Made by a program: the position numbers and the translations under genes
Shown here: positions 33,280 to 45,200 of the stretch, in pieces
How the letters are laid out: each line of letters begins with the position of its first letter
Position numbering within the stretch: position 1 is the stretch's first letter
Notes under the pieces: model-generated
The model's database searches: none
Seen by the model: only the letters and a program-made list of their open reading frames with translations
Told to the model about the DNA's origin: nothing
Assembly: GCA_963691905.1 (NCBI GenBank)
Contig: OY829894.1
Coordinates: 248,001 to 312,000, forward strand
Length of the DNA stretch: 64,000 bases
DNA from: QGON01 sp963691905
Lineage (GTDB): Bacteria > Pseudomonadota > Gammaproteobacteria > Chromatiales > Chromatiaceae
Reading direction: 5' to 3'

Positions 33280-33549
33280 ATGGTGATTAATCTGGATGTC
33301 AGCATGCTGGAGCCCTGTGAGCCGCTGGAGCGGACACTGGAGGCGGTACAGGCGCTCGCATTGGGTGACTGCCTGCATGTCATCCATTCCCGTGAGCCGC
33401 GCATGCTTTTCCCCATGCTTGAGGGGCGCTTTGTCTGGAAGGTCGGCACCGCCCGCCTGGGACGATTTGAGATCTATATCTGGCGTGCAGATGACGTGGA
33501 AATGGCCGCAACGGTCCAGGCGCTGATGGGGAATGCGGAGGCATGCTGA
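33280..33549 (+). CDS. DUF2249 domain protein
   Basis: The product is 89 residues. The pattern LDVSMLEPCEPLERTLEAVQ, then LHVIHSREPRMLFPML and FEIYIWRAD, matches DUF2249, a small SirA/TusA-like fold. Such proteins occur beside hemerythrin and NO-related genes in denitrifiers. Their function is not settled. It overlaps the next gene by 7 bases, so the cluster is an operon. Confidence 0.85.
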   Translation: MVINLDVSMLEPCEPLERTLEAVQALALGDCLHVIHSREPRMLFPMLEGRFVWKVGTARLGRFEIYIWRADDVEMAATVQALMGNAEAC

Positions 33550-34853
33550 CTCAGGCCACTCTTTCCCTTGAGCAGGCGCCACCGTTCTCCGTTCCAATCC
33601 GTTTTTTTCTGACTGCACCGTTGTTTCTGTTCCTTGCCGGTGTAGTGCTGATGTTCTATGGGGGCGATGCGCTTACGTTCCGCTGGTCACCTGTTACCCT
33701 GGCACTTACACACCTCTTCACTCTGGGCTTTCTGGGATTGGTAATGGTTGGGGCGATGATGCAGATGCTCCCCGTACTGGCGGGGTCACCGGTTCCTGGC
33801 GTTTTTTGGGTTAGTGCTCTGGCTCATCTGCTACTGACCATTGGTGTCTCCTCTCTTATTATCGGGTTTATTCAGAATGGCCAGTTTTGGATGCCCGTTG
33901 CCATGGTTGCGCTCACGGGAGGTTTTGTCGTCTTCGGTGGCGGGGTGGCGCTAGCGCTTCTAAAGGTTAAGTTGCCGAGTCCCACCGTTACGGCAATGCG
34001 CTTTGCTGTTTCAGGGTTGGCGGTTACGGTTATTCTTGGTCTGTTGCTCACTGCGAGTCTGGTCTGGCCCTCGCCTCTCTGGCAGCCGTTGGTACTGACA
34101 AACGTTCATCTGAGCTGGGGCCTGCTGACCTGGGTGGGGTTGCTGGTGGTTGGTGTCTCCTACCAGGTGGTGCCTATGTTTCAACTTACACCTGAGTATC
34201 CTGAGCAGATGACGCGGCATCTTTCCCGTGCCCTGTTTATGCTGGTATTGCTTTGGTCGATGCTCTACCTGGCGGGAGTTATGGAATGGACGCCGGATTG
34301 GCTCGCATGGGGAATCGTGGCTGTTATCGGACTGGGCTTTACTGGCTTTGCCTGGTCGACGTTGCAGTTGCAGCGGAAACGGCGTCGCAAGCTGCCGGAT
34401 GTGACACTCGACTTCTGGCGTTTGGGTATGCTGATGCTGTTGGCAGCTTTCCCGGTCTGGATGATGAGGGGTTTGGACCATCGATTCGTCTTGCTGCTGG
34501 GCGTGATCATGCTGGCCGGTTTTGGCCTTTCTGTGGTCAATGGGATGCTCTATAAAATCGTTCCCTTTCTGAGCTGGTTTCACCTGCAACATCGAAAAAT
34601 GGTTCAGCAGGGAGGTGTAGGACCGCGTATTCCCACCATGAAGGACTTTCTTCCTGATACATTGGCGCGGCGTCAATACCGCTTGCATCTGCTGATGTTG
34701 GTGACTTTGGGCACCGCTGTATTTTTTCCGGAAGCGCTTTCCCGTCTCGCGGGGTCTCTCTTGTCGCTATCTGCGCTGCTGCTCTGCTACAATTTAGTGC
34801 ATGCAGTCCGACGGTTTCGTGCCGTGAGCATTGAGCTGGATAGGCTTGGTTGA
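33543..34853 (+). CDS. NnrS/CcoN-like polytopic membrane protein
   Basis: The product is 436 residues with about twelve membrane helices. LALTHLFTLGFLGLVMVGAM followed by MQMLPVLAG, and NVHLSWGLLTWVGLLVVGVS, carry histidines in places that resemble haem-copper oxidase subunit I and NnrS-type proteins. NnrS relatives are linked to nitric oxide stress and often bind haem or copper. The operon with hemerythrin, DUF2249 and a DNR-like regulator supports that. It lacks a full oxidase active site as far as I can see, so a terminal oxidase role is unlikely. Confidence 0.7.
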   Translation: MLTQATLSLEQAPPFSVPIRFFLTAPLFLFLAGVVLMFYGGDALTFRWSPVTLALTHLFTLGFLGLVMVGAMMQMLPVLAGSPVPGVFWVSALAHLLLTIGVSSLIIGFIQNGQFWMPVAMVALTGGFVVFGGGVALALLKVKLPSPTVTAMRFAVSGLAVTVILGLLLTASLVWPSPLWQPLVLTNVHLSWGLLTWVGLLVVGVSYQVVPMFQLTPEYPEQMTRHLSRALFMLVLLWSMLYLAGVMEWTPDWLAWGIVAVIGLGFTGFAWSTLQLQRKRRRKLPDVTLDFWRLGMLMLLAAFPVWMMRGLDHRFVLLLGVIMLAGFGLSVVNGMLYKIVPFLSWFHLQHRKMVQQGGVGPRIPTMKDFLPDTLARRQYRLHLLMLVTLGTAVFFPEALSRLAGSLLSLSALLLCYNLVHAVRRFRAVSIELDRLG

Positions 34854-34902
34854 CAAACTTATCGATGGTGCGGGCTGCCTCTTATAACCTTTGGAGCGCA
34901 GT

Positions 34903-35610
34903 GTGTCGTCAGAGCTGAAACAGTCGTATCTGTTTGCCCGCCTGGACGAAGAGCAGATCCAGCGTGTTGAAGCCATGAGTCGCCGCATACGGCTGTCGGA
35001 TGGGCAGCATCTGTTCCAGGCCGGAGAAAAAGCGACGCGCTTCTACCTGGTCACGCAGGGCCAGATCAAGCTCTATCGCCTGGCCCTGAATGGCAATGAA
35101 AAGGTGATTGAGATCATCTCTCCCGGCCACACCTTTGCTGAAGCATTGATGTTTCAGGAGAGTCCCAATTTTCCGGTAAATGCATCCACCATTGGTGAAA
35201 CTGAATTATATTCCTTCGATAACACAGCTTTTCTCGGTATGTTGCGGGAGTCGGTGGATACCTGCTTCCGTTTAATGGGGGATATGAGCCAGAGGCTCAA
35301 ACGGCTGATCAAGGAGATCGACGATCTCACGTTGCAGAGTGCAACCGGGCGTGTGGCGGGTTTCCTCTGGGGACGCTGGAATGCAGGCAAAGCGAACGGA
35401 AACACCATCGAACTGAATGTCCCCAAAGGGGTGCTGGCCTCAAGACTCTCGGTAAAACCGGAAACCTTCTCCCGAATCCTGCACAATTTTTCCGAGCAAA
35501 AGCTGATCCAGGTTCATGGCAGCAGTATCGAAGTGATTGATGAGGAAGGACTCTATCGGCATGCTGAGTCAGCGGGGATTTGTGGAGGCAGTCTCTCGCC
35601 GGACTTGTGA
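34903..35610 (+). CDS. Crp/Fnr-family regulator, DNR-like
   Basis: The product is 235 residues from GTG at 34903 with GGAG 7 bases upstream; a TTG at 34891 is less likely. The effector domain spans about 1-130, and LVTQGQIKLYRLALNGNEKV is typical. The winged-helix domain has LASRLSVKPETFSRILHNF. The E..SR signature is that of FNR and DNR, which read TTGAT-type half-sites. The N-terminal Cys cluster of FNR is absent, so a DNR-type NO sensor is more likely than an oxygen sensor. It probably controls the cluster in front of it. Confidence 0.85.
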   Translation: MSSELKQSYLFARLDEEQIQRVEAMSRRIRLSDGQHLFQAGEKATRFYLVTQGQIKLYRLALNGNEKVIEIISPGHTFAEALMFQESPNFPVNASTIGETELYSFDNTAFLGMLRESVDTCFRLMGDMSQRLKRLIKEIDDLTLQSATGRVAGFLWGRWNAGKANGNTIELNVPKGVLASRLSVKPETFSRILHNFSEQKLIQVHGSSIEVIDEEGLYRHAESAGICGGSLSPDL

Positions 35611-36248
35611 TCCAGCCGCCTTGTGCCCCGTTTTTTCCTTGTCGTAGAATTTTACAGCTGCCGGCTTCCTGGCTCCAGATTCTATATATAGTTCCTATCT
35701 TGTTGTAGTTTGGGTAATTAATCCCATGCCTTGCCGTAATTTAACGGATTCCACTCGCTTTTTATCCCTGATAAAACCAAAAAAAAGAATATAAATTCTA
35801 TTAATGTGTCGGGTTATTTTACAAACCGGACTGGAGTCTTCTTCCCTTTATTGAAAAAAGATCTAGAAATCATTGATTTGGGTTTTGTGGAATACATCTT
35901 GCTTAGTCTCTCAGAGAGACCAGAATCGTCTCGAATCGATTAGGTTTAGAAGAAAAATAGAGTAAAGAACCTGGCATGCCGTTAAAGCTGGGCTGTGCAA
36001 AGCAGTTTGGAAGAGGCGTTATGCCGCGGATATTTTTGTCCTGGTCGTCCGACCAGGCTATCCCCCCGTCTATTTTGACCTGGGGCGGGATAAAAATCTT
36101 GCGGTTTCAAGCTCGCCGAGTGTGAACTTGGATGGTTACGCACACGCCTTCCTATAACGGGTTATGAGATTAGGCTGATTGCTAGAAGGCCTGGATTTAT
36201 GGCTTGTTGTGCTGAAAATAAAGCATTCAACGGGATGAGATTAAGCGT
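35611..36248. other. Long leader region upstream of the giant RHS gene
   Basis: No gene is seen in 638 bases. The left 300 bases are AT-rich. A perfect 15-base palindrome, GTCTCTCAGAGAGAC, lies at 35906-35920, and a hairpin, CCTGGTCG-TC-CGACCAGG, at 36040-36057. Neither is followed by a T-tract. I looked for a cyclic-di-GMP riboswitch and did not find its conserved core. The region may hold the promoter and a long 5' leader. Confidence 0.4.
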
Positions 36249-39200
36249 ATGAAAGGATTTTCCGGGTTCCGCAAAACCATTTTTCTTTTAATTGCGCTTA
36301 ACTGCATCTATGTGCTGCCGGCCTTTGGTGAGTTGAGCATGGGGCTGGTTACAGCAACCAGTGTTCAGCGCGTAAACCGGTTTGAAGTCATCTATACCTA
36401 TACGGCTGTACTGAATAACAGTGGACCTGAGCCACTGAGTAATGTTACCGCAACCCTCTCAAGCAACACGCCGTACTTGACAATTATCGATGGGGAGATA
36501 GTTTTTCCGGACGTCCCGGTCAGTGACGGTATAGAGTCAACGGATACAATCACTATACGGTATAACAGGCGCCACACTTTTAGCGATGAGGATCATGATT
36601 GGAGTTTTAGTCAGGAAGATCCAGCCCCTTCAAATACAGTTCCAGTAGCCGATGCAGGGCCGGACCAAAGTGCCTTTCTCTGGAGCACCGTAACACTGAA
36701 TGGTTCCGGCTCCAGTGATGTTGACGGTGATTTACTGACCTTCACCTGGTCCCTTCTGAGTGCGCCTGGCGGCAGTGCCGCCGCTTTGTCCGATCCGCAT
36801 GCTGTCATGCCCGACTTTGTATTGGATGCTGTCGGGATCTATGAACTGGAACTGGTTGTGAATGATGGGACTGATGACTCAGTGCCGGACAGGGTTCTTA
36901 TTACCACCAGCAACTCGCCACCGGTAGCCGACGCGGGGCTGGATCAAAGCATTCTTACCGGAACCACGGTTTCGCTGGATGGTTCGGGATCCAGTGATGT
37001 TGATGGCGACCTGCTGATTTTTACCTGGTCCTTGCCGGGTGTGCCAGCTGGAAGTGTGGCTGCTTTGTCGGATCCCAATGCCGTCATGCCCAGTTTCATA
37101 GCCGACCTGCCAGGCAGCTACTCGGCTGAGCTGATTGTGAATGACGGCATTGTCGATTCAGCAATAGATATTGTCACTGTCACAACCGAAAATTCAGGAC
37201 CTGTGGCAGATGCGGGGCCCGATCAAACGGTCGCTGTCGGTGACTTGGTGACCCTCCAGGGTAACGGCTCCAGCGATGCGGATGGTGATTCGTTGAGTTA
37301 TCTGTGGTCGTTGATTGCCGTACCCACGACCAGCAGTGCCAGTCTGTCGGATCCCACCGCAGTATCCCCGGCCTTTACCCCCGATGTGCCGGGAGACTAT
37401 TTGGGTCAGCTGATTGTAAACGACGGAGTGACTGACTCAGCACCGGATACGGTGAAAATCAGCACAATCAACTCTGCGCCGGTAGCTGATGCAGGACCGG
37501 ATCAGGCGTCGTCCGTGGGTAGTGTTGTGACGTTGGATGGCAGTGGCTCCAGCGATGTGGATGGCGATATGCTGACTTATTCCTGGGCCTTTACCAGCAA
37601 ACCGGCTGGCAGCGGTGCCAGTCTGAGTGATCCCGGCGCACTCTCCCCGGCATTTGTCATTGATCTGCCCGGTACCTATGTTACTGGATTGGTCGTCAAT
37701 GACGGCACGCTCGACAGCGATTCGGATCCGGTCATTATCCAGACCGAGAACCAAGCGCCGGTGGCAGTGGCGGTGGCCGATGCCGGCAGCGTGACACTAG
37801 GCACCCAGGTGAATCTGGACGGAAGCGCCTCCAGCGATCCGGATGGGGATTCCCTTGGCTATGCCTGGACATTGACGGCGCCGACGGGAAGCACGGCAAT
37901 TCTATCGGACGCTACCAGTCCGACACCGAGTTTCACGCCGGATGTGGCAGGTAACTATCTGGCTACTCTGGTGGTCAGTGACGGTACACTGGCCAGTGTG
38001 GCCCAAGTGGCCGTAAGTGCGACTATCCCGAACAATCCCCCCACGCTTGTAGCGGTGGGCAATCGTACCATTTCAGCCAACCAAACCTTCTCCCTGCGGT
38101 TGTTTGGAATAGACACAGATATCGGCGATACGCTGACCTATTCATTGTCGGTATCACCATCTGCAATGAGCGTAAATCCAGCCACGGGTGATCTTAACTG
38201 GACACCGGGTGCTGGAGATCTGGGGGCGAACGTGGTGATGGCCCAGGTGAATGACAGTGCGGGTTTAAGCGATGCGAAGAGCTTTACCATCGAAGTCGTC
38301 GCGCCGCTGGTGCCGCCACCTGCCAATGAGCCACCACAGCTGGCGCCGATTGTTGACCAGACTGTCATTGTCGGTAATGCGCTTGTGGTAACGCCCACAG
38401 CAAATGATCCGGATGTCGGTGACAGCCTGACTCTCTCCCTGCCATTAGCACCGGCTGGTTTGACTCTTGCCGCAGGTGGAACGCTGCAGTGGACACCCAC
38501 AGTTGATCAGGTTGGCTCCCATGATGTGACCGCTCAGGTAACCGATGGCTCAGGGGCTGTCGCGGTGCAGAGTTTTATCGTCACCGTTGTTGCAGTTAAC
38601 CGCGCACCGGTCGCCGCCGATGATATTTATACGGCCAGAGTCGGTGAAACTCTGTCTGTTGCTGTCCCAGGAGTTCTTGGAAATGACTTGGACCTTGATG
38701 GTGATGTGCTCACCTCAGCACTGGTAACTGACGCCAGAAAAGGCACGTTAAACCTTAACCCCGATGGTTCTTTTGATTATACGCCGACGCCACCTGAGTT
38801 TGTATTCGATTTCGGCGCCCAGATACGCTGCCAGCCTCCAGAAAATGAGAGTCGTTCAACCGAAACAGTCCCGATCATTATGGATCTCGATGGTGACGGG
38901 CAATCTGAAATCATCTTTACCGGAAGCTATGCAAGCGGTGGTGCCAGCCGCCAGCATATCACCGCAATGCGGCCAGATTGCAGCATTCTCTGGTCTTTCG
39001 AGAGTGCAGGCTTCGGAACCCCTATCCCCAATCTTGGGACTACGACCAACTCTCGACATCCGATGGCTGCAGCGGATATGGATGGCGATGGCGATATTGA
39101 AATTTTAGTTCCAATTCGCACCACCGGAGTACTTAGCGATCACCGGTATCTCATTCTTGATCATGAAGGCACCCTGATTGGCCAGACAGATCTCATACCG

Positions 39201-42200
39201 CAGATAATCTCACAAACTTCTTTTAGATATACCGCCCCTGCCATTGCGGACCTGGATGCTGATGGTGATTCGGAGATTGTTGTCGCCTTTATTCAGGGCA
39301 ATTCGCCCTATCTGGCAATTTTTGACCACAACGGCAATTTACTGGTCGTTAATGAAGATGCACCATCGACAGCAAATACCAGCAATTCAGCGGGAACCAA
39401 GCCGGTGATTGTGGATCTGGATCTGGATGGCATTCCTGAAATCCTGATGACCAGCCATGTTTACAGTAACGCCGGTGTCTATCTCAGAACCTTCCCGCTG
39501 CATGAAAGTCTGGGTGCGGCCACGGTCGGTTCTAACCCGAGAGCGATCCCGGCGGTAGCAAATTTCGACTCAGACCCTGAGCCGGAAATCTATTTCCAGA
39601 CCAATCGGGGTATTTATCTGTTTGATCAGGACGGCTCCCTAATCTGGTTTTTCAATGACGATGCCCGCAGGAATGTTGTTTCCAATAGCGGGTTTGATAT
39701 ACCAGTTACCCTTGCCAATGTCGATGCTGACAGCGAAATAGAAATCGTGACCTATATTGGACGCCACTATCTCACGGTACTGGAGGCAGATGGCAGTATA
39801 AAATGGCAACACACTGGTGCGGAGTGGATTTTTGATGACGTTGCTGGTCCAACGGCATTCGATATCGATGGCAACGGTATCGCTGAGGTCATTCACGTTA
39901 ATGGTGTTGAAGGGCGCAACGGCAGTACCAACGGGCTGTATATTCATGATGGCGAAACCGGTGTGGAACTTGATTTCACCCGACTGAACCAGGGAGGAAG
40001 CCATCTAAACAGTTTGCTGATTGCCGATATGGACGATGATGGTGAATCAGAAATTATTGTTAACAATGCTTTTAGTACGAACGCTATCTGGGCTGGCAAC
40101 ATTGCTATTCTGGAAGGACTTGCCGACCATCCCTGGGCGGCTTCACGCGGCATCCGTAACCAGCTGATTGATACCTACACCCATATCGAGGATGACGGTG
40201 GTGTACCGGTCTCTGTCAAACCGCACTGGTTACAACCGGGCAAGAACGGCTTCAACTTTGTGCCGCAGTCGACAAAAGTGTACACGCAGCTCAAGTGTGA
40301 AGCGCCACTGAGTACGGGACTGCAACACGCTGCCACTGTTGCAGTCGGTGATGTCGATAATGATGGTGATATAGAACTTGCAGGCGTTGCTTTCTTTGGT
40401 ACGACCGTTCAGGGAACCGAAGTGTGGCTGATGAACGCTGATGATTGTAGCCGGCAGATAATGCCGAATGCAGCTGATATTCGAAACGCAGGCGGCATGA
40501 GTACAGGTTCGCACCTGGGGTTACATGATATTGATGGCGATGGCGATCTGGAAATAATCGGAGTACGTCGAGTCATCCCCGGAGTTGGGACCGGCGGTGG
40601 AGAACAGTTGCTTGCTGTGCACCACGATGGCTCCCTGGTATGGCCCGGAGACGGTGCTAGCGAACCCCTTGGTCTGGTCAGCTCAATCGGCAATAGTTCT
40701 GATGGCGGGTTCGCCCAGATGGGTCCCACGTTTGCTGACATTGATGCGAATGGCACAGTGGAAATTATCATGCCGTGGTATACCGGAGGTCTCACGCCCG
40801 GTAACGGCGTCACGGTGTATAACGCCGCGGATGGTACGATTTTTTGGGAATATTTGGGCGCCATACGTGCAGGTGATACGGACTACAAGCCGCCCACCGT
40901 GGTAGATCTGGATCTCGATGGCACTCTAGAGATTATTTTCCATAAAGAAGTACTCGATCATCTGGGTAACAAAGAATTTGATCTGCCAGTAATTTCGCTG
41001 CCTGAAACTCATCTATATACGGCGGTTGCCAATTTTGACCAGGATCCATTCCCGGAAATCGTTGCACACGATAGCGGTCACCTGTATCTGTTTGAGCATG
41101 ACGGAACAGTTGTTTTTGCAAATCCCAATAATAATAACTCACAGAGTCAGTTCTCGGTGGCCGACTTTGACGGTGACGGCGAGGTGGAGTTTGCCTGGTA
41201 TAACGGCCTGGGTGGCTTCCTGACATCGGGCTATATAGAGGTTTATGAGGCCGATGGTTCTTTGCTCTGGAGTCACAAGGGTCTTAAGGAGTTTGGTGAA
41301 GATATCACACGTTTTAAGGGAGTAAATCCAACCGCTTTCGACGCAAATAATGACGGTGCTTACGATCTTGTGGTTCATCTGGATATCCCGAATCCAATCT
41401 TTGGTGAAGACGACGGCGTTTACATTTTTGATGGACGTGACGGCTCAGTGCTGGAATACATGCCCATAGGGTCAGCCGCCCGCGAGCAACGATTTACCAC
41501 AATTGCGGATATTGATGGTGATGGTGCGGCAGAAATTATTTCTTCCTTCTCTACTGGGCTGGTGGGGGTGACTCGTATATGGGAAGGCACAGCATCTCAC
41601 CCGTTGCCTCCCGCGCCGGCACATCGCAATCAGTGGATATTCAATGAAGGCTATGCAGATGCCAAAGGCAATACGCTAAGTAATCCGGTTCCTCATTGGT
41701 TGCAGCCGGGCTTAAACGGCTGGAATCTGATCAAGCTGCCACCGGATCCACTGGCGGGAACCGTCGACAGTTTTACCTACACTGCAAATGATGGGCAGGT
41801 TAACTCCAATGCAGCGACGGTCACTTTCGATGTGCAGCCAGCCGGAACGCCACCCGTATTCTTGTCTGCTCCGGATACGCTGACTACAGTAGGGTTTCCC
41901 TATGAGTACGCACCACGCGTGGTCGATATTGACCCAGGGGATTCGGTAAGTTTTATTCTGACAGGCGGACCAGCCGGTATGTCCATTAATCCGGGCAGCG
42001 GCAGGGTATCTTTTACGCCCGACAGCGAAGGCAGCCACAAGGTCAGCATACTGGCGAGTGATACCATCGGTTTTAGTACACCGCAGACCTACACATTAAC
42101 GGTTGGTTTGCCGGTTACTGTGCCTAGTGTAATTAGTCAATCTCAAGCCATCGCCGAAACCTCGCTGGGGGGTATTGGGTTGCTCACGGGTGATGTGCTA

Positions 42201-45200
42201 AGTCTCAATCATCCTGTTATTCCAGCTGGTGATGTCAGTAATCAGACACCGGTTGCCGGCTCAGTCGCAGAATTCGGTAGCGCCGTAGATCTGATTATTT
42301 CGCTGGGCCCGGCACCGGAAGACATTGATAATGATGGCGATGGATTTACCGAGAACCAGGGAGATTGCAATGATAATGACAACACTATCCACACCGGCGC
42401 GAATGATCCATCAGCTGACGGGATTGATCAGGATTGTGATGGTATAGATGGCAACCTTAGCTTAACGTCTATCCTGGTGTTGCCTGCTACGGGAGATATC
42501 CTGACGGGTGATGTGGTTAGCTTATCTGCCACCGGTATCTTTGAGGGCGGGACCAGTCAGAATCTTACTGAAATCGTCAACTGGTCTGCCGGTCCGATAT
42601 TCAGTTCTGCAACAGCGGGCGTGTTTAATGTCAGCGCGACCCGTGGCCCGGTATCCGGTTCGGCGATAATTAACGTGGTTGAACGGGTCGATGGGGACGT
42701 GGCACCACCGGTCGCGGAGATCACAGCGCCTGCTGCAGGCAGCACCGTGACGGAACCTGTAGATATTGTCGGCACCGCCACGGATGCCAATTTTCTCAAG
42801 TACACCATTGGGATTGCGCCTACGGGGGAACCGGACTTCACTGAAATTGCCAATAGCACAAGCCAGGTTTCTGACGGTGTGCTGGGCCAGTTTGATCCGA
42901 CCATATTGATCAATGATCTTTATACGATTCGACTGATGGTGTTTGATCAGGGCGGAAATGTCAGTATTCATGAATCGACGGTTCAGGTCGATGAGAACCT
43001 CAAGGTGGGCAACTTCAGCCTGAGCTTCACCGACCTGCATATCCCCATGTCGGGTATACCGATCAAGGTGGTTCGCAACTACGACAGCCGTGACAAACGC
43101 AAGGGTGATTTTGGTGTCGGCTGGCGACTCGATGTGCAGACACTGCGCCTACGCAGTAACCGGGTATTGGGATCGGCCTGGCAGGTTGTCAAATCCGGAA
43201 TTACATACGCGCTGCTGCCCACGGATGACCATAAGGTAAGTCTGGTGCTTGCCAATGGGAAGGTTGAAGAGTTTGATCTGTTGGTCAATCCCATTGTCTC
43301 TGCCCTGGTTCCATTTCCTCCTTCAGCCAACCGGGCCAGTTATATCGCCCGGCCTGGAACCCTCGGCCGTCTGGAGAGCCTGGATAACAACAACCTGACC
43401 ATCCTCGATGGTCAACCTGGAGAGGTTGGGCTGCGGGATGACCTGACCAACAAACTCTATGATCCAGACCTGTTCCGTTATACCTCAGCGGACGGCACGC
43501 AGATCGTCATCAGCAAGTTGGATGGCGTACAGAGCATCAAGGATGCAAACGGTAACACCCTGACCTTTTCCCCAAATGGCATCACCCACTCATCGGGTAA
43601 GAGCATCATTTTTGTGCGGGATGATCTGGGTCGTATCGCACAGATCACTGACCCGAATGGCAACAGCCAGACATATGCCTATGATGCCAATGGGAATCTG
43701 ACTCATCACACGGATACAGAAAGCAACACGACAACATTTGCCTATGATGCCCATCATGGTTTGATCAACCTGTTTGATCCCCTGGATCGCTCACTGTTAC
43801 GAAATGAATATGGTCCCGATGGCCGACTGATCAGCACCACCAATGCGGATGGTCGGATAATCACCCTGACCCATAATGTAGGTGCGCGGCAGGAGATTGT
43901 CACCGATATCGATGGCAGCATGACAGTGATGGAATACGATGCCAGCGGCAACGTACTCTCGGTGACCGATCCTCTCGGCAGTGTGACCAGCCACACCTAT
44001 GATGGGTCGGGTAATCCACTTACTACCACCAACGGTGAAAGTGAGACCACCACGCGAACCTATGATGCGCGTAGCAATAAGCTCACTGAAACTGATCCCC
44101 TTGGCAATACCACGATCTTTACTTACGACAGTGCCGATCGGGTGACCCGTAAAACCGATGCCCGTGGAAATAGCACCGACTTTGAATACGATGCGCGGGG
44201 CAACCTGGTAAGCCGTCAAAATGCGCTGGGCATGGTTGAGCTAAGCAATAGCTACGATACAAGGGGTAACCTGTTGGTGCAGACAGATGCCCTCGGTAAT
44301 ACCACCCAGTATGAATATGATGCAGTCGACAATCAGGTTGCCAGAACGGATGCGCTGGGCAATCGCACGACTTATACCTACGATGCCAATGGTAACCAGT
44401 TGACGGAGACAGATCGTCTCGGCAAGACCACTACTCAGCTGCTTGATGGTCGTGGACTGGCCATTCGTAGCACCGATCCTCTGGGCCATGCAACAGACTT
44501 TCAATATACCGTCACCGGTCTGTTGGAGGCCATCACTGATCCCGCGGGTAACATAACCCATCAGGTACTCAGCGCTGAGGGCAGGGAACTCTCATCCACG
44601 GATGCCCTCGGCAACCTGACGGAAAACAGCTATGACATCAAAGGTAACCTGACTCGTACTACCGATCCTCTGGGTCGCGTCAGAACTCTGCAGTACGATG
44701 ATCTGGATCGCCAGATTGGGGCGACTGAACCGGATGGCAATGCCAGTGAACTGATGTATGACAATGCTGGTCGTATCGTCGAGCAGATCGATGCACGGGG
44801 TAACAGCACGCGATTTGCCTACGACGTTGCCGGCCGAATTATCAAGATGATCGATGCGCTGTTGCAGGAGACCCGGTTTGAATATGACAGTGTGGGTAAC
44901 CGGACGCGCATGATCGATGCTGAAGGTAATGTCTTCAGTTTTACCTATGATGCACTCAATCGTCGGGTGCAGGTGACCTTGTCCGATGGCAGCTTTGAGA
45001 CCATTGGATATGATGCCGAGGGCCGTGTGACTCGCGAGACGGATGCCTTGGGTCGTTCGACACGATACCAGTACGATGCCAACGGCAATCTGACCCAGGT
45101 TACCGATGCCCTGGGAAATCCGACCACCTATCTCTACGATCAGGAAGACAACCTGCTTGCCCAGACAGATGCACGGGGCAACACGACCCGGTTTGCCTAT

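Noticed and set aside
35940..36240. Cyclic-di-GMP riboswitch in the leader of the RHS gene
   Set aside because: A short GCAAAGC-like match is present, but the rest of the conserved core and the receptor stem are not.
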